64,000 nucleotides of DNA from positions 794,455 through 858,454 of the forward strand of contig NZ_CANLGU010000002.1 in assembly GCF_947490405.1 (NCBI RefSeq), read 5' to 3'. How positions within the stretch are numbered: position 1 is the stretch's first letter; each line of letters opens with the position of its first letter. Positions 50,536 through 61,420 of the stretch are shown here, piece by piece. The position numbers and the translations under genes were made by a program. Below the pieces are notes generated by a model that was given only the letters and a program-made list of their open reading frames with translations, did not search any database and had not been told where the DNA came from. The DNA is from an uncultured Algibacter sp. (GTDB taxonomy: Bacteria; Bacteroidota; Bacteroidia; Flavobacteriales; Flavobacteriaceae).

Positions 50536-52227
50536 TTAAATTATATTAACAAATAAGCCTTCGTCAATTTTCTCAACTTTAGCTAAACTATTTTTAGTCA
50601 ATTCTTTAATGGATTTATCCCATTTTTTATTAGATAAACCAGATTGGGTTTTCAAATCTACAAGTTCAAGTTTTTTAGCTTTTTTCAAGATTTCTAAAAT
50701 GCCTTTAGCCTCATCACTTACAGCAACAGCCTTTTTTTCAGGTCGCATTTGCGGAAAGAATAGTACTTCTTGTATAGATTGGTTATTGGTTAAAAACATA
50801 ATCAATCTATCCATGCCTATTCCCATACCAGACGTAGGAGGCATACCGTATTCCAAAGCACGTAAAAAATCATGGTCTATAAACTCAGTAGCTTCATCAT
50901 CACCCTTTGCAGCTAATTTTAATTGGTGTTCAAAGCGCTCACGTTGATCAATAGGGTCGTTAAGTTCAGAATAAGCATTTGCAATTTCTTTACCACAAAC
51001 CATAAGCTCAAAACGTTCTGTTAATTCAGGATTATCTCGGTGTTCTTTACATAACGGACTCATTTCTTTCGGATAGTCCGTAATAAAAGTTGGTTGGATA
51101 TAATTGCCTTCACACTTTTCGCCAAAAATCTCATCAATCAACTTGCCTTTCCCCATCGTCTCATCAACTTCAACACTTAAATCTTTGGCAGCTTGTCTTA
51201 TTTCACTTTCACTTTTTCCAGTTATATCAAACCCAGTAAAGTGTTTTATAGAATCAGCCATGGTTACTCTGGCGTAAGGTGCTTTAAAATCGATTTCATA
51301 ATCTCCAAAAGTTGCTTTTGTAGAACCATTTACAGCAACAGCACAATGCTCAAGTAAACGCTCACAGAAATCCATCATCCAGTTGTAATCTTTATAGGCT
51401 ACATATATTTCCATAGCCGTAAACTCAGGGTTGTGGGTTCTGTCCATTCCCTCATTTCTAAAGTTTTTAGAAAACTCATAAACTCCATCAAAACCACCAA
51501 CAATTAATCGTTTTAAGTACAATTCATTAGCAATTCTCATGTACAAAGGTACATCCAAAGCATTATGATGCGTAATAAATGGGCGCGCCGCAGCACCACC
51601 AGGAATAGGTTGTAACACAGGTGTTTCAACTTCAAAATAACCAGAGTCATTAAAAAACTGGCGCATTGCATTAAACAATTTTGTACGCTTTACAAAAACC
51701 TCTTTAACATGTGGGTTTACTACTAAATCTGCATATCTCTGTCTGTAGCGCTGCTCAGGGTCGGTAAACGCATCGTAAACTTTACCATCTTTTTCCTTGG
51801 GCAAAGGCAAAGGTTTCAAGGCTTTACTAAGCAATTTAAAGTCTTTAACCATAACGGTTTTTTCGCCTACTTTAGTTGTAAATAATTCGCCTTCAATACC
51901 AATAAAATCACCATAGTCTAAAAGTTTTTTAAACACGTCATTGTATTTGCTTTTATCCTCGCCAGTGCAAATTTCATCTCTATTAAAATATACTTGTATG
52001 TTTCCTTCGGCATCTTGTAACTCAGCAAAACTTGCTTTTCCTTGTACTCTTATCATCATCAATCGTCCAGCAATCACCACCTTTTTTGCCACCTCAAAAC
52101 CATCCTTTACCTGTTTAGAGGTATGTGTTACAGGGTATAAATCCGCAGGATAAGGGTTAATCCCTAACTGGCGCAATTTTGCTAACTTCTCTCTTCTTAC
52201 AAGCTCTTGTTCAGATAATTGTGACAT
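50536..52227 (-). CDS. lysS: lysine--tRNA ligase (class II)
   Basis: [69 protein letters not shown]. Confidence 0.97.
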   Translation of the reverse strand: MSQLSEQELVRREKLAKLRQLGINPYPADLYPVTHTSKQVKDGFEVAKKVVIAGRLMMIRVQGKASFAELQDAEGNIQVYFNRDEICTGEDKSKYNDVFKKLLDYGDFIGIEGELFTTKVGEKTVMVKDFKLLSKALKPLPLPKEKDGKVYDAFTDPEQRYRQRYADLVVNPHVKEVFVKRTKLFNAMRQFFNDSGYFEVETPVLQPIPGGAAARPFITHHNALDVPLYMRIANELYLKRLIVGGFDGVYEFSKNFRNEGMDRTHNPEFTAMEIYVAYKDYNWMMDFCERLLEHCAVAVNGSTKATFGDYEIDFKAPYARVTMADSIKHFTGFDITGKSESEIRQAAKDLSVEVDETMGKGKLIDEIFGEKCEGNYIQPTFITDYPKEMSPLCKEHRDNPELTERFELMVCGKEIANAYSELNDPIDQRERFEHQLKLAAKGDDEATEFIDHDFLRALEYGMPPTSGMGIGMDRLIMFLTNNQSIQEVLFFPQMRPEKKAVAVSDEAKGILEILKKAKKLELVDLKTQSGLSNKKWDKSIKELTKNSLAKVEKIDEGLFVNII

Positions 52228-52310
52228 GATTTAAATTCTAAGTAAAAATTTTTAAGGCACAAAGATAAACATTTGATTTCCTTTTCTAGTTGATTGATTT
52301 ATGATTTTTT

Positions 52311-52352
52311 TGGGCGTTACCGCAAGGGTCGGGCTATTCGTTATATCTTTTT
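52311..52352 (+). repeat. probable dispersed flavobacterial intergenic repeat
   Basis: tgggcgttaccgcaagggtcgggctattcgttatatctttt; resembles GGGCGTTACCnnAAGGGTCGGGC elements recalled from other Bacteroidota; single copy in this window. Confidence 0.5.
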
Positions 52353-52525
52353 AAAACGTCATGGTGAAGAAAGAACAACCGTAACAATCTGTTAAATTTA
52401 AGTTTCTAAGTAAAATGTTTTTTCAAAGGTTTTAAAAAGGATGCCACTACTATCCCTAACGCAAAGTGTAACAAACAACAAGCTTTTACGTCAAATAGTT
52501 AATCATCAATTAAAATGAATCAAAA

Positions 52526-52684
52526 ATGAGTTTCTGGAGAGTTTTACTGTCTATTATTTGCCCACCTTTAGCCGTTATCGATAAAGGGTGTGGCTCTATT
52601 ATTATTGTCTTCTTATTATGGCTTTGTGGTTGGGTACCTGGCGTAATAGCTGCATTAGTTATACTTAACAATCCAAAAAATTAA
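52526..52684 (+). CDS. YqaE/Pmp3-like small membrane protein
   Basis: MSFWRVLLSIICPPLAVIDKGCGSIIIVFLLWLCGWVPGVIAALVILNNPKN*; PPLAV...KGCG...W.PG.I.A pattern, two TM segments; below the ORF-track length cutoff. Confidence 0.85.
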   Translation: MSFWRVLLSIICPPLAVIDKGCGSIIIVFLLWLCGWVPGVIAALVILNNPKN

Positions 52685-52713
52685 AATATAAAAATATCGT
52701 AATTTTGTAGGCT

Positions 52714-53412
52714 ATGAATAAAAAAATAGAACTACAAGATTTAGGTTTGCAAGATTACAAAGCGGCTTGGGATTACCAAGAAAAGTTGTTTAAAGGTATC
52801 GTTGATTCTAAAATTAAAAATAGGAGAGAAGGTGCTAATTTGAAAACCAATAACTATTTTTTGTTTGTAGAACATCCTCATGTGTATACCTTAGGTAAAA
52901 GTGGCAATATGTCTAACTTATTAGTTGATGAAGTTCAATTAAAAGCTAAAAGCGCAACATTCTATAAAGTAAACCGTGGAGGAGATATTACCTATCATGG
53001 GCCAGGTCAAATAGTAGGATACCCTATTTTGGATTTGGATAATTTTTTCACAGACATTCATAAATACTTGCGATTCTTAGAAGAAATGATAATCCTAACA
53101 CTTGCTGAATACGGTTTAAAAGCAGAACGTAGTTCTGGAGAAACAGGAGTTTGGCTAGATGTAGGAACACCATTTGCACGTAAAATATGTGCTATGGGAG
53201 TTCGTGCTAGCCGTTGGGTAACCATGCATGGTTTTGCATTAAATGTAAATGCAGATTTGGGTTATTTCGACTTAATGATTCCTTGCGGTATTCGAGGTAA
53301 AGCAGTAACCTCTTTAAATGTAGAACTTGGAAAAAAGCAAGTGGATGAGACTGAGGTTAAAGAAAAATTACTAAAACATTTTACAACGCTTTTCGAGGCA
53401 GAGTTTATTTAA
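52714..53412 (+). CDS. lipB: lipoyl(octanoyl) transferase LipB
   Basis: HPHVYTLGKSGNMSNLL; VNRGGDITYHGPGQIVGYPILDL; KICAMGVRASRWVTMHGFALNVN; PCGIRGKAVTSL. Confidence 0.96.
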   Translation: MNKKIELQDLGLQDYKAAWDYQEKLFKGIVDSKIKNRREGANLKTNNYFLFVEHPHVYTLGKSGNMSNLLVDEVQLKAKSATFYKVNRGGDITYHGPGQIVGYPILDLDNFFTDIHKYLRFLEEMIILTLAEYGLKAERSSGETGVWLDVGTPFARKICAMGVRASRWVTMHGFALNVNADLGYFDLMIPCGIRGKAVTSLNVELGKKQVDETEVKEKLLKHFTTLFEAEFI

Positions 53413-53413
53413 A

Positions 53414-53908
53414 ATGAGATTAAAGCGCATATTAAAAATTTCATTATTAATTATAAGTATTGCGCTAACAGGGTTTTTAGTTGCTTTAATGTATATTGTT
53501 TTCTACATTGAAAACGCTCGGTTTGAGTATAGTATGCTTATTCCTCTTTTTATGATTCCTGCTGGTGTTTTAAGTGTTGTCTATCATTTTAAAACAATGA
53601 GGTTTTATGGTTTAAAATCAAAAGCAACAGGTTTTAAAGATGTTGTATTGTGGGTAGGTAATACATTATTTGCAATATCTCAGGTTTTAACAGCTTTGTA
53701 CTTGTTGTACTCATTATATTTGCTCTATCAAACAAACCAAAATACTGAGGTTTATATAGCTTATATGGTGTGTTTACTAATGTTTGTTTTTGGTTTGTGT
53801 TTATTTCTTGAAACTTACCATCTTTATAAACGTATTATCAAAACCGATGCAGATTTATTTAAAGGCTCTATTGATGATATAACTGGCGTTGATAAAAATC
53901 AAGATTGA
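53414..53908 (+). CDS. hypothetical membrane protein
   Basis: Four predicted TM segments; directly downstream of lipB. Confidence 0.7.
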   Translation: MRLKRILKISLLIISIALTGFLVALMYIVFYIENARFEYSMLIPLFMIPAGVLSVVYHFKTMRFYGLKSKATGFKDVVLWVGNTLFAISQVLTALYLLYSLYLLYQTNQNTEVYIAYMVCLLMFVFGLCLFLETYHLYKRIIKTDADLFKGSIDDITGVDKNQD

Positions 53909-53934
53909 TTTCTCAGGCTTAATAAATCTAAGGC

Positions 53935-54477
53935 TTATCTCTTCATACCCTCCCACTCTTCTTCAGTAGCATCAGATTTCTGATATTCCATAACTCCAAG
54001 CCATTTATTGTTGCGTTTTATAAGAAGCATTTCAAAATGAACTCTATACTGTACTTCATTTTCGCCATTACTATTTGAAGATGTGTAAATGAAAATCCCC
54101 GTTTCGTGAGCTGTAGTTTTATCACCAATTCTTTGAGAAAAACGAAACTTTACATCACTTTTATTTTTACCAGATTTAGTATCTATAAATCCCTGTTTCC
54201 AACCAGCCAAAGCTTTGGCTGCAGGAATGGAAGTTTTATTTTTACCAGAAGCAAATATAACTACGGCATCCTCGTGGTAAGTAGCAGAATAACCTTCAAA
54301 ATCACCTTCACGAACTGTTCTTGCTAATTCAGTCCAAAATTTATCAAGTTCTGCAATACGTAGAGAATCTTTATTTATTTCTATAGTTGGTGTTGCGCTA
54401 TTTTTTAGTGTAAATGCAAAGGTTGTTTCAATAGTGGCAATTAGTAAAACAACCAAAGGTAGTATTGTTTTTTTCAT
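53935..54477 (-). CDS. DUF4440/NTF2-like exported protein
   Basis: Signal peptide; LDKFWTELARTVREGDFEGYSATYHEDAVVIFASG. Confidence 0.8.
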   Translation of the reverse strand: MKKTILPLVVLLIATIETTFAFTLKNSATPTIEINKDSLRIAELDKFWTELARTVREGDFEGYSATYHEDAVVIFASGKNKTSIPAAKALAGWKQGFIDTKSGKNKSDVKFRFSQRIGDKTTAHETGIFIYTSSNSNGENEVQYRVHFEMLLIKRNNKWLGVMEYQKSDATEEEWEGMKR

Positions 54478-54548
54478 GACTTTGTATAGATTTTATAATT
54501 AAAACTAATCTCTACAAGTTCGTGTATTTGAAGCAGATATTCAAAAAA

Positions 54549-55598
54549 TTAATCTTCTGCATTAAAAAACACCTTGTAATAATGCATTTTCTTCTCATTG
54601 TCATAGCCGCGTTCTAAATATTCAGCAGAAGCATCTGGTGCATCAATATCTAATTTAATTTGAATATTAGTATCTAGTTTAATATCAGTTTTAATTTTTC
54701 GTTTTTCTTTATTTAAAACGGCTTCAGCAACATCAAACTGATTTCGAATTACTAGGTTCTGCTCGCCTTCAAATTCTTTCTTATAATTTTCAAATTCTCT
54801 AATGTGCTTTTCTTCTTCAAAAAGTTCTTCTTTGAAGCGTTCAATATTTACAACTTCATTTTCTTTAAAAAAATCTATGGTTTGAGCTAAAAAAGTGTTT
54901 CGTTCTTTGGCTCCATAATTGGTTTTTAAAACCTCAGTAGAGAATTCTTTACAAAGTTCAATATATTGTTGGGTATGGTTATTAGCGTCATCAGCATACT
55001 TAATATTTAAAAAATGATTAATCCAGTATTGTGCATCGTAACTATTATTATCAACACTTAAAATAATGTTACCTTCTGTGTCGCTTTGATTTAAAATTAA
55101 ACAGCCTTTATCTACTTTTTTAGAATTTATACCTTTTTGCACCAACACATCGTAGCTATTATTTTCTAAATAGGTTTGAAAGAAATTCACTTTACTTTCA
55201 ATTTTAAAAATTCCAATGGCATTGGTAGTCATGTCTCTAAACTCGATACCTTCAAACATAACAACTAAAACATCGCCAGTTTTTATTTGTGCAGAACTAG
55301 ATTGCTCGTATAAATGCATTACAATATGTTTTGAAATATCTATAAACCCATCTTCATCATTAAATAATTGTGTGCAATAGCTATTAATTTCGTTTAAAGA
55401 GATGTTTGCATGATGATTAAAACGATAGCTTTGAACCACGCTTCCAAAAGGTTTTAAAAGAAAAGGTAACATTAAATCATAACTAGCTTCGTCAAAATCG
55501 ACTAACTTTTCTGAAAAAGCATTTTTTGTATCATTAAATTTATTACCTACTTTATGGATGATGAATTTTGAAATGGACGCGTTTTTTCTTGAAATCAT
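54549..55598 (-). CDS. nucleoid-associated protein (NdpA-like)
   Basis: SISKFIIHKVGNK...; LVVMFEGIEFRDMTTNAIGIFKIES; family-typical length and domain order. Confidence 0.8.
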   Translation of the reverse strand: MISRKNASISKFIIHKVGNKFNDTKNAFSEKLVDFDEASYDLMLPFLLKPFGSVVQSYRFNHHANISLNEINSYCTQLFNDEDGFIDISKHIVMHLYEQSSSAQIKTGDVLVVMFEGIEFRDMTTNAIGIFKIESKVNFFQTYLENNSYDVLVQKGINSKKVDKGCLILNQSDTEGNIILSVDNNSYDAQYWINHFLNIKYADDANNHTQQYIELCKEFSTEVLKTNYGAKERNTFLAQTIDFFKENEVVNIERFKEELFEEEKHIREFENYKKEFEGEQNLVIRNQFDVAEAVLNKEKRKIKTDIKLDTNIQIKLDIDAPDASAEYLERGYDNEKKMHYYKVFFNAED

Positions 55599-55720
55599 TT
55601 GTTGTGTATTATTAATGCAATACTATAAAATTATGCTGAGTTTGATATAAAAAATGAGCGCCAAAACATTACATTTTGACGCTCAAGATTCGAGGACTTG
55701 CTTTTGGTGGTTAAAAATCC

Positions 55721-56398
55721 TTATTTCTTAAAACTTGTAAGTTCAGAGTAGCCCATAAGTTTGCCATTTTTATTGTAGGATTCGTTTCTTACCATACCAA
55801 CACCTTCAGCGATCCACTCTTTAATTTTAAATTTCATTTTCATGCCCATTTTCATTTCATTATCATAGCTTAAAGCAAAACAATCAAAAGTGCCAGCAGG
55901 AGTAGTAATAGATTCTTTTTTGTCAACCTTTCTGTTAAGCATATCAATCTTCATATTCATTGTTATACCACCCATGTTTATAGCCATATTCATGTTGGCA
56001 TCTTTTAGTGATTGTCCTACTTGTAAATAATTAGGTAGTTCAATATTTGTACCTGTAATATCCATGTCCATATCTTTATATTGCTTAAGCATGTCTGGAT
56101 TTATAAGAGATTTAAAATCGATAGATACTTTATTTCCTTCACACATAACTTTGTAGTTAGATGTTGTGATTTCTTTTCCTTTGCCATCAAAAATTACTGT
56201 TTTTATAGTTGCTTCATTACCATTTACATCAGTAACTTCGTATTTTACTACACCTTCTTTTTTGCCTTTTTTGTTGTAGTTAGTAATTTCAAATTTGGTG
56301 CCTTCTTCAAATGGATAATATGCTTTACAGGCATTTTGACTCAGAGAAGAGAAGCTTATGAAAAAAACGCTAATTAGAACTATAATTTTTGTTTTCAT
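55721..56398 (-). CDS. TapB/DUF3108-like exported protein
   Basis: Signal peptide; ACKAYYPFEEGTKFEITNYNKKGKKEG; ITTPAGTFDCFALSYDNEMKMGMKMKFKIKEWIAEGVGMVRNE. Confidence 0.75.
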   Translation of the reverse strand: MKTKIIVLISVFFISFSSLSQNACKAYYPFEEGTKFEITNYNKKGKKEGVVKYEVTDVNGNEATIKTVIFDGKGKEITTSNYKVMCEGNKVSIDFKSLINPDMLKQYKDMDMDITGTNIELPNYLQVGQSLKDANMNMAINMGGITMNMKIDMLNRKVDKKESITTPAGTFDCFALSYDNEMKMGMKMKFKIKEWIAEGVGMVRNESYNKNGKLMGYSELTSFKK

Positions 56399-56403
56399 GG
56401 TAT

Positions 56404-57963
56404 TTATATTTTTATGAATTCTACACGTCTATTTTGAGCTTTTCCATCTGTTGTACTATTATCTCCAATAGGTACAGATTCTCCTTTTCCACCTGTTTCA
56501 AGTCTGTCTCCAGAAATTTTGTAAATGTTTACAAGTGCATCTTTAACCGCTGCAGCTCTTGCTTTAGAGAGTTTTAAGTTCGTTTCTTCAGTTCCGTCAG
56601 CATCAGTATGTCCAACAATATTTAATTTAATATTTTCATCCTGCATTAAGACTTGAGAAATCTGGCGTATTATGCCTAAAGATTGCGGTTGAATATTTGC
56701 TGAGCCAGAATCAAATAAAATACCATTGGTGGATATTTTGCCTTCAGAAAGTAGTTTACGTCTTAAATCAACACCGCCTTCAGCAACTTTTAAGTTTGTA
56801 ATGTATAAATGCTCTTCTCCGTCTTTTAAATTGTTAAGATGAAACTTTAAAAACTTAAGCACATTTATTTCTTCAATAAACCTAGGTATATCAATGTATT
56901 TAGTTTGGTTAATCCATAGTCTAAAGCGTTTTTTTGTAACAGATATTGCAATGTGAGGTTGGTTAAGTATAGCTTTTCTTATATCGGCTTTTATATCTGT
57001 ATTTATAGCACCACCACCTCTATTAAAATAGTTATCTGCTCTAAATGAAAAAGCTGAATACTGCCCTAGAGGTATAGATACTTTAGCAAAATGATCAGAA
57101 CCATTTTTAAATTTATCATCACCACTTAAAATAACGTTGAATCTAGCCGTAGATGAGGTTTGTTGGCTAATGCCTTTGGTTAAGATGTCGAACTCAATGG
57201 TGAAATCTTCAGGAAGATTTTTTACATCTGGAATATAAAAAACACCATATCCCGTTTTGAGTTCAAACCATTTACCTTTATTTCCAATTTTCACAACTTC
57301 TCCAGAGGCGTTAGTATTCCATTTACTTGGAAAATCTCCTATAAAATCTCGAGCAAAATCATCAAAAAATAAGAGTTTGTCTCCAGGAACAAAATCATAT
57401 TTGCTGTAAACTTCTAGATTGTCTGAAATGTTTGGATTTTCTTTAACCTCTTCAGGTTCTCCGATACTATTTGGATTGTTTCCTGAATTTGTCTTATTTG
57501 ATGATGTCTCACCTGATTCGTTTTTAGATTTTGGTTTCTCATTTTCATCACGCTTTCGCTGACCTAAAAGGAGTTCTTTTGAAGTTTTTATACTATATTT
57601 TAAAGCTTTCTTAGCTTTATTCATTTGTAGAGTGGCCTTTCCTTGTTTTAAAACACTCAATCCATCTAAGTCTCCTAAAATATCAGGTGCACTGTTACTT
57701 AAACCCTCAAGATTATCAAGAGCATCTTCAAGAACATCAATATCCTCATCTTCTAATGGGGTTCCTGATTGGGCATAACCATCGTATTTGTATACTTTAT
57801 CATAAATATCAAAAGACTCAGAAACAAAAGTATCAACACTATTAACTCCAGTTCTACTTTTTGGCCTTTTTATTTGTTTTGTTTGAGCTTCAAGGTTTGG
57901 AGTAACAAATACAAAAGCCATCCAAAAGGAGAGGATGCTTATTGCACTCTTGGGTATTTTCAT
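56404..57963 (-). CDS. OmpA family protein
   Basis: C-terminal OmpA domain LNIVGHTDADGTEETNLKLSKARAAAVKDALVNIYKISGDRLETGGKGES. Confidence 0.92.
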   Translation of the reverse strand: MKIPKSAISILSFWMAFVFVTPNLEAQTKQIKRPKSRTGVNSVDTFVSESFDIYDKVYKYDGYAQSGTPLEDEDIDVLEDALDNLEGLSNSAPDILGDLDGLSVLKQGKATLQMNKAKKALKYSIKTSKELLLGQRKRDENEKPKSKNESGETSSNKTNSGNNPNSIGEPEEVKENPNISDNLEVYSKYDFVPGDKLLFFDDFARDFIGDFPSKWNTNASGEVVKIGNKGKWFELKTGYGVFYIPDVKNLPEDFTIEFDILTKGISQQTSSTARFNVILSGDDKFKNGSDHFAKVSIPLGQYSAFSFRADNYFNRGGGAINTDIKADIRKAILNQPHIAISVTKKRFRLWINQTKYIDIPRFIEEINVLKFLKFHLNNLKDGEEHLYITNLKVAEGGVDLRRKLLSEGKISTNGILFDSGSANIQPQSLGIIRQISQVLMQDENIKLNIVGHTDADGTEETNLKLSKARAAAVKDALVNIYKISGDRLETGGKGESVPIGDNSTTDGKAQNRRVEFIKI

Positions 57964-58044
57964 TTGTAATTATTTGATTAATAGCTGCCTTAAAGATAGA
58001 AATTACTTTTTTATAGACAAAGACGAAATGTTAAATTTCGGTAT

Positions 58045-60477
58045 TCAATTAATTTGATAAAGAATAATGGCATTATTATCGCCTTTAGTTACAAACTCTA
58101 AATTTTTGTCTTTGTCAATATTATCAAGATCTATATTGGAGTTTCCGTAAACTGGAAAGTTTGGAAGTAATTTAAATTGACTATCAAACAAATATGTTTT
58201 ATGCGATTGTAAATCTGTTGTGCTAACATATATTTTGTTGTTTATGTAGAAAATTTTAGGTTTTGAATATTCCCCAAAATCTAATTCTGTAGTTTTATTT
58301 TTTATAGTAAGTTTATTTTCACTTTGGGTGACTAATGTTTTACTTGTACTTTCTATATAGTGATTTTGAGAAAGGTTCAAATTTCTTGAAGATATATTAC
58401 CTTTTGAATCAATAGAAATTAAATCGCCTAGATCTGTAGTTGTTGTAAAAGTATTATTATACAAGAAAATGGCTTGGTTTGAATAGGAATGAGATTGTTT
58501 TGGTCTTACCCTTGTTTTTCCTAACCTGTCAAGGATATAAAGTTTGTTTTTTGTTTTTATGGTAATGTAGTCTTTGTTGCCTATTCTGAAATGTTTGGGT
58601 TGCGAGATTATATCATTATTTGCTGATTTAAAAGTAAAGCCCCTAACGGTTTTTCCCTTTGTATCGTACATTAAAACATGTTTGCCTTGAGTAACTAAAA
58701 GACGATATTTTTTTCGGTTATCATAATCAAAAATAGCCAAGGGTTGTGTAATTTCGTCATTAAATTTTAAAGAAAAGGGTTTTACTTCTTTGCCATTTCT
58801 ATCCAAAACGTAAACTCGATTTGGAGTTGCAAATGCTAACTGTAATCGCCCATTTTTGTAAATATCAATTTGTTTAATTTTACCTAAAACAGCACCTTTT
58901 AATTGTTTTTTCCAAAGAATTTTACCCTTATTAGAAATTAAATATAAGTTGTTGTTTATATCTTGAACTACTATCTCTTTCTGTTTAGTAATGTGGTTTT
59001 TAACAAATTGAGGTGTGTTTAAAAGTGGCTTATCCAGTTTAATATTCAATTCTTCTGAAACAGAATTAACTGTAGCTCTTGTTTTATTCTTTTTAATGAT
59101 GCCGTTTACGTGGGCAAAATTAGTATCATAAATAAATTGAATAGCCGAAGTATTGTAGTTTTTAAATACGGAATTGGAGCTCGTTTCTATGTTTTTATTT
59201 AAAACGGTTTTTAATGTCGTAGCATTCATTACCTGTAATATAGAGGCGGCATCACTTAATTTTTCTTTAGCATTTTTGAAATTTGAAGTATTATTTAAAG
59301 TAGTTTTGTTTTGATAATTGGCTATAATATTTTGTAGCATATCAATCTTATTTGTAAACACAAAATAATCATCCAAAACACAATATAAATTCGCATCATT
59401 GTAACGTATTAGCGGATTGAATGTTTTGGCAAATAAAACAGGCTTGCTAAAATTATAGACATCGATTCCTCTGTAAGTGTCTGCAATAGTTTCCTCTGCT
59501 AAAAGTGCATCTTTAGTAGCAATAACATCAGTTGAATTTAAAACAATAGCACGGTTTTTATCTTCGTAGATAATACCAATTTCCACTATATCATTAAAAA
59601 GTTTAGTGTTATTTGTAATTGAATCTTTTTTATTGAATTTTAATAAATTCGCTTTGAAAATGTCAAAATTATCAAAAGTAAAACTGAGAAAACCATCACT
59701 ATTTGATGGAGTTATGCTTGGTAGTTTATTAACTTGAGGAGTGGTTTTTTTAAAAATATTAATTAAGCTTTCGGTAGAATCTGTTGCTTTTGTTATACCA
59801 TTAAAATAAGTTTCATTCTGATTCAAATCAACATCAACAGCAATAAACCTTGAAAGCCTATTTGAAGTCACAGAATCTTCAATAAATAATGAAGGTGAGA
59901 AATTAGTATTAGATTTTAAAATTAAAGAAAGCGTTTTGTCGTTACTTAAGGTTTTATATGTTTTCTTAAGTTCTAAATCATCATTCACAAAGTTAAAAGC
60001 ATCATCTACAATAGTTTTTGATGAAGATGCGAAAAAAGTGCTATCAATAATAACGCTATAAAATGTGTTGTTGTGTAATGTGGATTTAATAATGGACCTG
60101 TTATTATAAGTAAGTACTTCTTCTGTATAATTTGGTAATAAGTCTGTTATAAATAAGTCCGTAGAATATTTTGTAATAACTGTATATTGAAGACTATCAT
60201 TGGCTTCCTTAGAAAAGCAAATCAATAAATCGTTACTTGATTTTAGGTGAGATATAGGTTTTAATTTTTGTTCAATTTTCTCAGAGAAAGAAGCTTCAGA
60301 TATAGTGTTTAAAAAATCACTATTACTAATACTGTTACTTAAACTTTCTAGGTTTGAAGTTTTGATGATTATAGATGTGTTTTTTGGAACAAAATCTAAG
60401 AGATTCAAGTGTTCTGTATTAGATTTAGAGCAACCAAAAACTAAAATAAGCAGGAGGGTAAAGCAAAAAAATCTCAT
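58045..60477 (-). CDS. large lipoprotein with C-terminal beta-propeller-like repeats
   Basis: Lipobox LVFGCSK; repeated ILDRLGKTRVRP / VLDRNGKEVKPF / LISNKGKILWKK blades. Confidence 0.65.
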   Translation of the reverse strand: MRFFCFTLLLILVFGCSKSNTEHLNLLDFVPKNTSIIIKTSNLESLSNSISNSDFLNTISEASFSEKIEQKLKPISHLKSSNDLLICFSKEANDSLQYTVITKYSTDLFITDLLPNYTEEVLTYNNRSIIKSTLHNNTFYSVIIDSTFFASSSKTIVDDAFNFVNDDLELKKTYKTLSNDKTLSLILKSNTNFSPSLFIEDSVTSNRLSRFIAVDVDLNQNETYFNGITKATDSTESLINIFKKTTPQVNKLPSITPSNSDGFLSFTFDNFDIFKANLLKFNKKDSITNNTKLFNDIVEIGIIYEDKNRAIVLNSTDVIATKDALLAEETIADTYRGIDVYNFSKPVLFAKTFNPLIRYNDANLYCVLDDYFVFTNKIDMLQNIIANYQNKTTLNNTSNFKNAKEKLSDAASILQVMNATTLKTVLNKNIETSSNSVFKNYNTSAIQFIYDTNFAHVNGIIKKNKTRATVNSVSEELNIKLDKPLLNTPQFVKNHITKQKEIVVQDINNNLYLISNKGKILWKKQLKGAVLGKIKQIDIYKNGRLQLAFATPNRVYVLDRNGKEVKPFSLKFNDEITQPLAIFDYDNRKKYRLLVTQGKHVLMYDTKGKTVRGFTFKSANNDIISQPKHFRIGNKDYITIKTKNKLYILDRLGKTRVRPKQSHSYSNQAIFLYNNTFTTTTDLGDLISIDSKGNISSRNLNLSQNHYIESTSKTLVTQSENKLTIKNKTTELDFGEYSKPKIFYINNKIYVSTTDLQSHKTYLFDSQFKLLPNFPVYGNSNIDLDNIDKDKNLEFVTKGDNNAIILYQIN

Positions 60478-60508
60478 GTATGGAATTAATTTCTACAAAT
60501 ATAGAAAC

Positions 60509-61108
60509 TTATAAATCTAACTTTAATTGTTCGGGCAATAATCTGAATGATTTTCTGTGGTATTTTGTTATGCCGTATTTTTTTATGGCCTCCCGATGTT
60601 CTTTGGTAGGATAACCTTTATTCTGTTTCCAATTATACATCGGGAACTCTTGGTGTATTTTGTTCATATACAAATCACGATATGTTTTAGCTAAAACAGA
60701 GGCAGCAGCGATGCTTAAATATTTGCCGTCACCCTTTATAATGGTCTCAAATGGAATATTATTATAAGGTTTAAATTTGTTGCCGTCAACAATAATGAAC
60801 TCTGGTTGAGGTTTTAGAGATTCAATCGATTTGTGCATTGCTAATATGGAAGCATTTAAGATATTAATTGTATCAATTTCCTCCTGAAAAACATGAGCCA
60901 CACCAAAACACAATGCTTCGGTTTCAATAATTGGTTTTAAAATAAATCGTTTTTTTTCACTAACTTGCTTAGAGTCATTTAAGATTAAATTTTTAAAATC
61001 ATCAGGAAGTATTACTGCAGCTGCAGTAACAGGGCCAGCTAAACAGCCACGGCCAGCTTCATCTGTTCCACATTCTAACTTGTAATTTGAATGATTAAGT
61101 AATAACAT
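60509..61108 (-). CDS. rnhB: ribonuclease HII
   Basis: [57 protein letters not shown]. Confidence 0.96.
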   Translation of the reverse strand: MLLLNHSNYKLECGTDEAGRGCLAGPVTAAAVILPDDFKNLILNDSKQVSEKKRFILKPIIETEALCFGVAHVFQEEIDTINILNASILAMHKSIESLKPQPEFIIVDGNKFKPYNNIPFETIIKGDGKYLSIAAASVLAKTYRDLYMNKIHQEFPMYNWKQNKGYPTKEHREAIKKYGITKYHRKSFRLLPEQLKLDL

Positions 61109-61291
61109 AAATTAAAAACAAAGATATAATATGTCTTCAATCAAGGCCTAAATCGTCTTAACATTTATCTATCACATGCATTTTTTTTGATAAAAAATTG
61201 GTTTTTAGAAATAATATTAAGATGTTTGTTTATGACTAACTCAAATTAAATTTCGAATTATCATCTATATATTAGATGTTTAATAGTGAAA

Positions 61292-61323
61292 AGAAAGCCA
61301 GCAAAAAATGCTGGCTTTCTTTA
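61292..61323. terminator. terminator hairpin
   Basis: agaaagccagcaaaaaatgctggctttcttt. Confidence 0.75.
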
Positions 61324-61420
61324 TTTAAAATAATTACTCGCACTTTACGTTCAAATAATTACTTTTGCCTCATAAAATTTATAATTAAACAACATAGCTG
61401 AAATTGCCCAATTTACCTTT

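Noticed and set aside
52700-52714. TAATTTTG just 6 nt before the lipB ATG, suggesting a leaderless transcript
   Set aside because: No convincing -33 TTTG at the expected spacing; chance match in AT-rich DNA is likely.
56081-56577. Phe-rich plus-strand ORFs opposite the TapB/OmpA genes
   Set aside because: Mirror frames of Lys-rich coding sequence.
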